Shown: positions 1 through 5,660 of the stretch, piece after piece | How positions within the stretch are numbered: position 1 is the stretch's first letter | Layout of the letters: each line of letters begins with the position of its first letter | Source: Chloroflexota bacterium | GTDB taxonomy: Bacteria; Chloroflexota; Anaerolineae; Anaerolineales; UBA4823 | DNA: 5,660 bases | Reading direction: 5' to 3' | Assembly (NCBI GenBank): GCA_030613705.1 | Contig: JAUWLJ010000160.1 | Span: 1-5,660, forward strand | Notes under the pieces: model-generated | Database searches by the model: none | Seen by the model: only the letters and a program-made list of their open reading frames with translations | Told to the model about the DNA's origin: nothing | Made by a program: the position numbers and the translations under genes

Positions 1-100
1 CAACCCCAAGGCTTTTTGCATGGGTTAAGACCGCCTCCAATGCCGGTAGGGTGGCATGCACATCCCCCAGCAGGGCGATTTTCTTACTTGCCGCTGGCAT
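1..100 (-). CDS. Metallophosphoesterase, calcineurin-like (N-terminal fragment, runs off the window)
   Basis: Only the first 33 codons are present; the gene continues past the left edge. The reading begins MPAASKKIALLGDVHATLPA and continues LEAVLTHAKSLGV. The hydrophobic strand followed by GDVH and then LPALEAVL is the first metal-binding motif (D-x-H) of the calcineurin-like phosphoesterase superfamily, in the style of YfcE-like and diadenosine-tetraphosphatase-like members. D13 and H15 would be the first metal ligands. The ATG at 98-100 is the only nearby start, because an in-frame TAA lies 12 bases upstream. It is 12 bases downstream of the phosphoribosyltransferase stop, so the two are probably cotranscribed. 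No Shine-Dalgarno sequence is visible: the 14 bases before the ATG are AT-rich. The substrate cannot be told from this fragment; the family assignment is an inference from one motif, but a characteristic one. Confidence 0.8.
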   Translation of the reverse strand, partial: MPAASKKIALLGDVHATLPALEAVLTHAKSLGV

Positions 101-112
101 AAATTTTGTTAA

Positions 113-628
113 TTAAGATGAGGGCTTGGGAGGCGATTCCAAAAGAACTCGATCTATCCCGCGATCGATCTCCCACGGATAGATGATATAAGCGTCGGTG
201 ATGGCTGCATAGTAATTCGGCTGGGCATCGCTGAACAGGCTGCGCTGGGGATTGAAATGGAGAACGCAAGTGAACGGGTAACCCCCAGCTGCTACAACGC
301 GGTTCTTCACCGAGGTGATCGTGCGCCCTGAACCCCACACATCATCGACCACCAGGGTGCGCCGGTCGCGCAGCAATTGATCCTCAGGAAACTGGATGAA
401 GAGCGGCCAGGCATACAGACCAGTTTTCCCCATCTGAGCTGGGAAGTCCACAGCTGCGGTAAGGATGTGCGTGATGTCCATCGCTTCCGCCAGTAAGCCG
501 CCGGGAATGATGCCTCCACGGGTGATGATCATCATGGCTTCGAACCCACCTTCAAATTGGGGGACCAGATGATCGATCAGACCATCTACATCTTTCCAGG
601 TCAATAATTCGCGCTGCATTTGATCCAT
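113..628 (-). CDS. Purine-type phosphoribosyltransferase (type I PRTase fold)
   Basis: A 171-residue protein that probably transfers a ribose-5-phosphate from PRPP to a purine base (hypoxanthine, guanine or xanthine) in cytoplasmic salvage. The PRPP-binding loop is at residues 91-103 (TLVVDDVWGSGRT), with the two acidic residues D95 and D96 after a hydrophobic strand. A pyrophosphate-loop-like TRGG is at 36-39. YPWE at 150-153 matches the PWE motif near the C terminus of xanthine/hypoxanthine PRTases of the Gpt and archaeal Hpt-like group. The usual loop sequence is DxxxTGxT; here it is DVWGSGRT, with Ser in place of the common Thr. Length fits the family. The start at 626-628 is supported by AGGAG six bases upstream; M4 is a less likely alternative. 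It lies 91 bases after priA and 12 bases before the metallophosphoesterase. Base specificity is not readable, and a regulatory or non-purine role cannot be excluded. Confidence 0.85.
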   Translation of the reverse strand: MDQMQRELLTWKDVDGLIDHLVPQFEGGFEAMMIITRGGIIPGGLLAEAMDITHILTAAVDFPAQMGKTGLYAWPLFIQFPEDQLLRDRRTLVVDDVWGSGRTITSVKNRVVAAGGYPFTCVLHFNPQRSLFSDAQPNYYAAITDAYIIYPWEIDRGIDRVLLESPPKPSS

Positions 629-634
629 CCTGAA

Positions 635-639
635 CTCCT
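635..639 (-). promoter_or_regulatory. Ribosome binding site of the phosphoribosyltransferase gene
   Basis: On the minus strand AGGAG lies six bases before the ATG at 626-628, which is ideal spacing. It decides the start in favour of M1 over the methionine three codons further in. It also suggests this gene can be translated independently of priA. Confidence 0.8.
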
Positions 640-658
640 GACAAGAAAATTGCTTATC

Positions 659-685
659 ACAATACCATCTGAGAATCTTTGATAA
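659..685 (-). promoter_or_regulatory. Possible weak promoter in the priA-phosphoribosyltransferase gap
   Basis: The 91-base gap between priA and the phosphoribosyltransferase gene is the longest intergenic space inside the cluster. Reading the minus strand it contains TTATCA (685-680), a 15-base spacer, then TATTGT (664-659) preceded by TGG, which resembles an extended -10 element. Matches to consensus are partial and the spacer is short, so this is only a candidate. No stem followed by a T-run is seen in this gap, so there is no evidence that priA transcription terminates here. Confidence 0.2.
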
Positions 686-719
686 CTACTTTACCTGCAC
701 CAACTTTGGTCTGCTGATA

Positions 720-3326
720 TTATAGCAAGTTTGGCGGGTTAACCTCGATTCGCCAGCCCCTCAACTGGCGACCACGTAATAATGATAGCGGGTCAGGTCC
801 CCGTAAGATGATCTGCCAGCGGTAATTGCCCTTTAATCGCGCGTAGAAAGGGGGCCCGGGACCGATCACGTGGGTGGCTTTCCTGCCCTCGCTCGCCAGC
901 CACTGGCGAATTCTTTGCTGCAGTTCTTGGGCGGCTTTCTCTGCTTGAGACCGGTCCGAATGCCTGTACTCTAGACGCACCAGCTGGCTGAAAGGCGGGT
1001 ACCCAATCTGGCGCCGGTTTTCCAGCTCCTGCTGGTAAAAAGCGTAGAAATCGTGGGCTGCGGCTGCCTGGATCACATAGTTCTCCGGTTGGTAAGTCTG
1101 CAGAATCACCTCTCCTCCAAGCGGGCTGCGTCCGGCGCGGCCAGCCACCTGAGTTAATACCTGGAATGTTCGTTCTGCGGCATGGTAATCGGGCAGATTC
1201 AAACCGACATCTGCCAGAACCACACCAACCAGGGTAACCAGAGGTAAATCCAACCCTTTGGCCAGCATTTGAGTGCCGATGAGAACATCCGCGCGGTGGG
1301 CGAGAAAATGGCTCATGATGATCTCGTGAGCGCCTTTCTTGCGGGTTGTATCGTAATCCCAGCGCAGGGTCCGCGCTTGGGGGAACAGGGTTTGAAGATC
1401 AGCCTCAACACGTTCGGTCCCCGTGCCGTACTGGCGAATATGCGTGCTGCCGCAATGTGGGCAGGTGCGGGGCATTTTGCGCTGGTAGCCGCAGTGATGA
1501 CAGGTTAAGGTGGGACCAGGTCTGGTTTTTTCGGATTCGATTAGTTCTGCTAGGCTTGATGTTGGAACGAGGTTGGCTGGAGATCGCCTGGGATGGTGAT
1601 AGGTCAGCGGGGTATCACAGCGTGGACAGAGTAAACTGCGGCCGCAATCACGGCAGAAGATGTAGGTCGCAGTCCCCCTGCGGTTAAGAAAGAGAATTGC
1701 CTGCTGGTTATTCTCCAATACCCGCCGGAGTGATTCGCGCAGGGGGTGGCTGAATATCGATCGGTTGCCAGATTTTAATTCATCACGCATATCAACCACA
1801 TGCACTGGAGGCAGTTCGATGGTTTCCGCCTGGTGCTCCAGAGGCTGGTATTGGGAAGCACCTGCTTGTAAGGAGAGGCGTTCCAATTGCTCTTCAACTG
1901 CCTGCCGGTGAGCCAGGATGCGGGCGGGCAGGTGCAGGTAACGCCATTGGCCCTGCTCAGCCTTATATTGGCTGTCCAGGTCTGGCGTTGCTGAGCCCAG
2001 CAAACAAATGGCTCCAGTCAGCTTGGCGTAAGCAACAGCCGCTCGCCGGGCATGATAATAGGGCGGTATCTCGCCCTGATAATAGGTGTCATCGTGACAC
2101 TCATCGACCACGATCAAGCCTAGATTGGGTAAAGGCGTAAACAATGCTGAGCGTGGTCCGACTACGACTCCTAAATCCCCCTGTCGCGCCCGGCGCCAGG
2201 TATCATAACGCTCTCCTGTCGAGAGCCTGGAGTGAACTAAACCCACTTGACCGGGGAACCGGGCCAGGAAACGCCGCACGGTTTGCGGTGTTAGGGCGAT
2301 CTCGGGGACAAGGATGATCGCTTGCTGGCCTCTCTGGATCACCTCTCTCACCGCCCGCAGGTAAATTTCTGTCTTCCCTGAACCGGTGACACCATGCAGC
2401 AGGTATGGAGGCTGTGTCCGTCCATCACTTGTCTGTTGGAATGCAGAATAGATCTCTCCCCAAACAGTTTCTTGATCCTTGGTTAATGTTGGCGGTTCCT
2501 TGGTGACAAATTCCATTCCCTCCAGTGGATCACGCCAGACCTGGCTCTCGCCGAGCACGACCAGCTCTCTTTCGGCCAGGTAGCGTAGATCCTGCAAGCT
2601 GCCAGCGGAGGCAGCGTATATCCAGCTCACATCAATGGGGCCGGGCTCTTCCAGCAGGTAGCTCAACATCGCCTGTCGCCGCTCACGTGCTTGGCTTCCT
2701 TTGCGTCCTAAATCGTCCATCTTGCTCGCTGCGATCTCCGGTGCACATGCCAGGCGAGCCGTGCGCACCGACTTCGGCTGTACGCTGGGCGCCGGCAGCA
2801 CCGGTTGGGTATTGATCTGACCACGCCGGATTAACGGTCGGATAGATTGACGCCACCTCACCCGGGGAATCGCCCTGTCGATCTGTCGCCCCAAAAGCGG
2901 GCCTCGATCGCTTAGTAAATCCAGCACCCGGCGCTGTATATCGGTCGGCGGCTGCTTAGCAACTGTTTTCGGACGACCGCTGATGGTGTATAAAGTGTCC
3001 CCCATTTGGGTCAGCCCAACTGGCAGCATCAAGTTGATACATGCCGATAAGGGAGCCAGAGTGCTGTCTGCCAGGTGCTCTGCCAGGGCCAGCTGCGCGG
3101 TCGTCAGAACCACCGATCCATCGATCAATGCGCTTACAGGTCGCGTTTCGCTGACTGATGGTTGGCTTATCTGCCTCAAGACTACCCCCTGAACACGCTG
3201 CTTGCCGAATGGCACTTCAACCAGATGACCTGGAAGTACCTGATCTTCCAACTCCGGGGGCAGATGATAATGAAAAACGCCCTCCACCTGAGGGACATTG
3301 ACCACGATTTCTACATAGGTGGGCAT
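720..3326 (-). CDS. priA: Primosomal protein N', replication restart helicase PriA
   Basis: A complete 868-residue PriA, a 3'-to-5' DNA helicase that recognises stalled or collapsed forks and starts reloading of the replicative helicase. Domains in order: 3'-DNA-binding domain (about 1-105), winged-helix region (about 120-265), helicase lobe 1 (about 283-455), lobe 2 with an embedded zinc module (about 530-745), and C-terminal domain (about 770-865). Visible motifs are Walker A GVTGSGKTE (312-320), Walker B DECH (408-411), GSAT (444-447), IGTQMLAKG (683-691) and QVAGRAGR (726-733). Four CxxC pairs (C558/C561, C567/C570, C609/C612, C622/C625) supply all eight zinc ligands. It is longer than the roughly 730 residues of E. 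coli PriA, partly because of insertions at about 467-505 and 578-606. The ATG at 3324-3326 is fixed by an in-frame TAG six bases upstream; no Shine-Dalgarno sequence precedes it. It follows the CorC-type gene by 58 bases. Confidence 0.97.
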   Translation of the reverse strand: MPTYVEIVVNVPQVEGVFHYHLPPELEDQVLPGHLVEVPFGKQRVQGVVLRQISQPSVSETRPVSALIDGSVVLTTAQLALAEHLADSTLAPLSACINLMLPVGLTQMGDTLYTISGRPKTVAKQPPTDIQRRVLDLLSDRGPLLGRQIDRAIPRVRWRQSIRPLIRRGQINTQPVLPAPSVQPKSVRTARLACAPEIAASKMDDLGRKGSQARERRQAMLSYLLEEPGPIDVSWIYAASAGSLQDLRYLAERELVVLGESQVWRDPLEGMEFVTKEPPTLTKDQETVWGEIYSAFQQTSDGRTQPPYLLHGVTGSGKTEIYLRAVREVIQRGQQAIILVPEIALTPQTVRRFLARFPGQVGLVHSRLSTGERYDTWRRARQGDLGVVVGPRSALFTPLPNLGLIVVDECHDDTYYQGEIPPYYHARRAAVAYAKLTGAICLLGSATPDLDSQYKAEQGQWRYLHLPARILAHRQAVEEQLERLSLQAGASQYQPLEHQAETIELPPVHVVDMRDELKSGNRSIFSHPLRESLRRVLENNQQAILFLNRRGTATYIFCRDCGRSLLCPRCDTPLTYHHPRRSPANLVPTSSLAELIESEKTRPGPTLTCHHCGYQRKMPRTCPHCGSTHIRQYGTGTERVEADLQTLFPQARTLRWDYDTTRKKGAHEIIMSHFLAHRADVLIGTQMLAKGLDLPLVTLVGVVLADVGLNLPDYHAAERTFQVLTQVAGRAGRSPLGGEVILQTYQPENYVIQAAAAHDFYAFYQQELENRRQIGYPPFSQLVRLEYRHSDRSQAEKAAQELQQRIRQWLASEGRKATHVIGPGPPFYARLKGNYRWQIILRGPDPLSLLRGRQLRGWRIEVNPPNLL

Positions 3327-3384
3327 ATTGCGCTAAAGAATACCGTACAATGCTGGGGCTGGGTTGTCTTCCTTCCGCTGGTAA

Positions 3385-4719
3385 TTACTCCGCGGATATT
3401 TCATCTTCAAGACGGGTCAGTCTCAAGCGTTCGATCCGCATCCCATCCATTGCTTCCACCTGGATCAGGATTTTGTCAAATTCGACGCTGTCATTTACCT
3501 TGGGGATGCGTCCCAACTTACCCAGCGTGTATCCTGCAATCGTATCGTAGGCAGGATCGTTCAGATCGAGATCAAGAGATTTGTTCACATCCTCGATCAG
3601 GGCTAGACCGTCAATCAGAAGCGAGCCATCCGCGAGGGTTTCGATCTCCGGGGTGAATTTATCAAAAGGATCGCTGACTTCGCCGACGATCTCTTCCAAA
3701 AGATCTTCCAGAGTCACCAATCCCGCAGTACCACCGAACTCGTCCAAGATGATTGCGATATGCTGGCGTTCCTCCCGGAACCGCCATAGCAATGTGCTGA
3801 TCGGCAATGTCTCGGGTACATACATCGCTTCGCGGACCAACGATCGTGCGGTTGACTTCTGCCAACCAGCTTCTTGCATTGTGCGCAGCAAATCCTTGAC
3901 ATGGGTGATCCCCAGGATGTTGTCGAGATCATCATCATAAACCGGAAATTTTGTGTAAGTCGATTCGGTGATCAATGGGATGATCTCTGCTAAAGGCAGG
4001 TCGGCTTCCACCGCGATGATCTCAGTCCGAGGGATCATCACCTGGCGCACCAGCAGGTCTCCAAAATCGAAGATCGCGTGCAGCAGTTCACTCTCCTGGC
4101 GGGCGACCGCCCCTACTTCAGCGCTTTCGGCGACCAGCATCTTTAGTTCTTCAACTGAGTGGACGAGTTGATGTCCAGAAGCTGGCTCCATACCAACTAG
4201 GCGCAGGAGGGCATTCCCGGTTCCGTTGAGAGCCCAGATGAAAGGTTTGAACAGGCGCTCGCTCCACAAAGTTGGCCGGGCGACAACCAGTGAAGTCCTG
4301 GCCGGATTTTGCAGGGCGATAGATTTCGGAGCTAATTCTCCCACGACCACATGCAGAAAAGTGATCATAGCAAATGCAAATCCGGCGGATAAACTGTGCG
4401 ACAGTCCAGGACGCAAGTCGAGGGGAAATAATTCAATAACCGGTTCGATCAGGTGCGAGAGGGCAGGTTCCCCTATCCACCCCAGGCTGAGGCTGGCCAG
4501 GGTAATCCCCAGTTGGGTGGCGGCTATCACCCGGTCAGGATTTTCGAGCGCCTTTTGGACAGTTTCTGCGGAGGTGTTGCCCTGTTCGACGAGTTCAGCA
4601 ATCCGTGTCTTTCGGACACTAACCAGGGAAAACTCGGCTGCCACAAAGAAACCGTTGAGTAAGACTAGAAATATAACTCCGACTAACCCGAGCAAATCGA
4701 GCGTAAGCGTGCTTTCCAT
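3385..4719 (-). CDS. CNNM/CBS-domain membrane protein (HlyC/CorC family)
   Basis: A 444-residue inner-membrane protein of the hemolysin-like/CorC family, relatives of eukaryotic CNNM proteins, linked to Mg2+ or Co2+ export and divalent-cation homeostasis. The N-terminal DUF21/CNNM transmembrane domain (about 7-200) has hydrophobic segments near 9-30, 64-85 and 111-128. Family signatures are NGFFVAAEFS (22-31) and VGELAPKSIA (126-135). A CBS pair follows: the first repeat starts at VMIPRTEII (227-235), and the second ends in DEFGGTAGLVTLEDLLEEIVG (326-346), the most diagnostic block. The CorC/HlyC C-terminal domain spans about 358-435. CBS pairs in this family bind Mg-ATP. The start has an in-frame TGA upstream and GGAGGTGA 13 bases before it. 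Only two bases separate it from the preceding stop, so it is probably cotranscribed with the Memo gene. The transported ion cannot be read from the sequence, and the old hemolysin name is not a reliable function. Confidence 0.95.
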   Translation of the reverse strand: MESTLTLDLLGLVGVIFLVLLNGFFVAAEFSLVSVRKTRIAELVEQGNTSAETVQKALENPDRVIAATQLGITLASLSLGWIGEPALSHLIEPVIELFPLDLRPGLSHSLSAGFAFAMITFLHVVVGELAPKSIALQNPARTSLVVARPTLWSERLFKPFIWALNGTGNALLRLVGMEPASGHQLVHSVEELKMLVAESAEVGAVARQESELLHAIFDFGDLLVRQVMIPRTEIIAVEADLPLAEIIPLITESTYTKFPVYDDDLDNILGITHVKDLLRTMQEAGWQKSTARSLVREAMYVPETLPISTLLWRFREERQHIAIILDEFGGTAGLVTLEDLLEEIVGEVSDPFDKFTPEIETLADGSLLIDGLALIEDVNKSLDLDLNDPAYDTIAGYTLGKLGRIPKVNDSVEFDKILIQVEAMDGMRIERLRLTRLEDEISAE

Positions 4720-4721
4720 AA

Positions 4722-5576
4722 TTAGCTTGAACTCACCTCCGGTTCAGCGCGGGTAATCACCGCGGCCGCATAACCAACAACTCCCGAATAATCCCCAGTC
4801 ACATCACCGGAAGTCGCGTGTTTGAGGATTTGCACCTTGTTCGCGCCCATATCTCTGGCGGCCCAGAGCACCGCCGCTAATGCGTTCTTCCCACAGGCGA
4901 AACCTTTACCCTCTTCTTCTGCCTGCAATACCCCTAGTGGGTCGAACGCTTCTACCTGGTGGAGCATTTCCATATCCAATTTGATAGCTTGTTCCTGGTG
5001 ATAGAAATGAGACAGGTCGGTGCTGGCGACGAGAAGAGCGGCTTTGTCCGCCAGGACTCTCGCCAATGATTTCCCCAAAGCCTCTCCCACTCTGGCAGTT
5101 TGATCGCGTACCATCACTGGCAGCAAGCGAAATTTACCGCTCAAAACCCGCTGCAGGAAGGGAAGTTCGATCTCCAGTGAATGCTCCGTATCGTTTCGTA
5201 CAGGGGTCAGGCCAAACCCCAGTTCGGCCTCTAGCTGCTGGTCCAGCTCTGCAACAGCGCCTTGATCGACAATGATCGAACCGAGTGGCGTCTGGTATGC
5301 CTGGTGGGCAGAAGTCAACAATGGCTGCGAATAAGGCTGGTGCATTGGGGACACGATCGCCACCAGCTCCGGCTGCATACCCCGCACGGCGCCAAATGCA
5401 TAACCAGCCACCGGACCAGAGTACACATGCCCGGCATGGGGGACCATGATCGCAATCACCTCACCCTTAATTTCAGGCAAATGAGCGGCATCGATATAAC
5501 CATCAACACTGCTTGCCAGCTGCCCAGAATCCCCAGGGTACCAGCGACCAGCTATGGGTGAAGGACGGGTATCCAT
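4722..5576 (-). CDS. amrB: AmmeMemoRadiSam system protein B (Memo family)
   Basis: A complete 284-residue Memo-family protein, related to human MEMO1 and to class III extradiol dioxygenases by fold. Human MEMO1 binds a redox metal through two His and a Cys; the bacterial role is not settled. The family blocks appear in order: the N-terminal AGRWYPGD (9-16), PHAGHVYSG (46-54), SPMHQ (76-80), NDTEHSLEIELPFLQ (128-142), STDLSHF (185-191), FACGKNAL (226-233), and a C-terminal TSGDVTGDYSGVVGYAA (255-271). H47, H79 and C228 correspond to the MEMO1 metal ligands, and H132 and H190 are also kept. The usual GPSH reads SPMH here. No signal peptide is seen, so it is probably cytoplasmic. The ATG at 5574-5576 has an in-frame TGA 15 bases upstream and only a weak GAAAG-type ribosome site. 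It is first in the visible gene run; the usual partners, AmmeA and the radical SAM protein, are not in this window. Confidence 0.93.
   Translation of the reverse strand: MDTRPSPIAGRWYPGDSGQLASSVDGYIDAAHLPEIKGEVIAIMVPHAGHVYSGPVAGYAFGAVRGMQPELVAIVSPMHQPYSQPLLTSAHQAYQTPLGSIIVDQGAVAELDQQLEAELGFGLTPVRNDTEHSLEIELPFLQRVLSGKFRLLPVMVRDQTARVGEALGKSLARVLADKAALLVASTDLSHFYHQEQAIKLDMEMLHQVEAFDPLGVLQAEEEGKGFACGKNALAAVLWAARDMGANKVQILKHATSGDVTGDYSGVVGYAAAVITRAEPEVSSS
4733..4740 (-). promoter_or_regulatory. Strong Shine-Dalgarno for the CorC-type gene, inside the end of amrB
   Basis: On the minus strand GGAGGTGA is an eight-base match to the anti-Shine-Dalgarno sequence. It lies within the last codons of the Memo gene and ends 13 bases before the ATG at 4717-4719, which is longer than the usual spacing of about 5-9. 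No alternative start lies between them in frame except an ATT directly before the ATG. The arrangement points to translational coupling of the two genes. Confidence 0.7.
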
Positions 5577-5660
5577 ATTACACTTTCATTCCACGAATAA
5601 GCAACTCATTCATGATTAGATTTGTAACTGCTCAGCCATCGTAAAAAAACATCCACTTTT
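5577..5660. other. Leader region upstream of amrB, no gene identified
   Basis: This AT-rich 84-base stretch runs to the right edge. On the minus strand all three frames enter open and stop at 5632-5634, 5616-5618 and 5606-5608, so it could carry the last residues of an upstream gene, but no frame is recognisable. A TCTAAT hexamer at 5615-5620 resembles a -10 element, but its possible -35 partner TTTACG is 19 bases away. I call neither a promoter nor a terminator here. Confidence 0.4.

Noticed and set aside
109..116. TTAATTAA palindrome between the phosphoribosyltransferase and phosphoesterase genes
   Set aside because: It is a short AT-rich palindrome that includes the stop codon; there is no flanking structure to suggest a regulatory or terminator role.
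84..338. 84-codon minus-strand frame overlapping the phosphoribosyltransferase and phosphoesterase
   Set aside because: It is out of frame with both recognised genes, and its translation (Arg, Ser, His-rich) resembles no family.
3327..3384. Possible promoter or terminator in the CorC-priA gap
   Set aside because: A TATTCT hexamer is present, but there is no acceptable -35 at 16-18 bases, and no stem with a T-run is visible.
3162..3656. 164-codon open frame on the plus strand spanning the priA/CorC junction
   Set aside because: It lies antisense to two clearly real genes, its translation has no recognisable motif, and it crosses a gene boundary. It is best explained as an antisense shadow.
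4226..4756. 176-codon open frame on the plus strand opposite the CorC-type gene
   Set aside because: It is fully antisense to the conserved transmembrane domain coding sequence, with Arg/Ser/Thr-rich low-information translation and no supporting ribosome site.
5262..5561. 99-codon plus-strand frame opposite the Memo gene
   Set aside because: It is antisense to the most conserved Memo blocks and shows no domain or signal features.
5643..5649. T-run at the right edge as a terminator for an upstream gene
   Set aside because: On the minus strand it is seven T residues; no GC-rich stem precedes it within the visible bases, and the edge cuts off the context.

Overview
The window is an ordinary, densely coded stretch of bacterial chromosome, with all five recognisable genes on the minus strand. 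I infer a member of the Chloroflexota, probably Anaerolineae-like. This rests on moderate GC content, the overall flavour of the proteins (especially PriA) and a Memo-family gene in a bacterial housekeeping cluster; nothing in the window proves the taxonomy.

In transcription order (right to left) the layout is as follows. An 84-base leader (5577-5660) holds no gene I can identify. Next comes a Memo-family protein, AmmeMemoRadiSam system protein B (4722-5576). Two bases after its stop a CNNM/CBS-domain (HlyC/CorC-type) membrane protein begins (3385-4719), and its Shine-Dalgarno sequence lies inside the Memo gene. After a 58-base gap comes the complete replication-restart helicase PriA (720-3326). 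After 91 bases comes a purine-type phosphoribosyltransferase (113-628) with its own good ribosome binding site. After 12 bases there is the first third-of-a-hundred codons of a calcineurin-like metallophosphoesterase (1-100), which runs off the left edge.

The spacing suggests one or two transcription units. Memo and CorC are very probably cotranscribed and translationally coupled. The phosphoribosyltransferase and phosphoesterase form a second tight pair. PriA sits between them and may be read through from upstream. The functions are heterogeneous: a metal-dependent redox-type protein, divalent-cation transport, fork restart, nucleobase salvage and a phosphoesterase. This looks like a lineage-specific housekeeping run rather than a dedicated pathway.

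I found no mobile element, CRISPR array, tRNA or rRNA gene, convincing rho-independent terminator or pseudogene. I also see no evidence of an undescribed system. The points worth a second look are modest: two insertions and a DECH Walker B in PriA, an altered metal-site motif in the Memo protein, an atypical PRPP loop in the phosphoribosyltransferase, and genes that start without a visible Shine-Dalgarno sequence.
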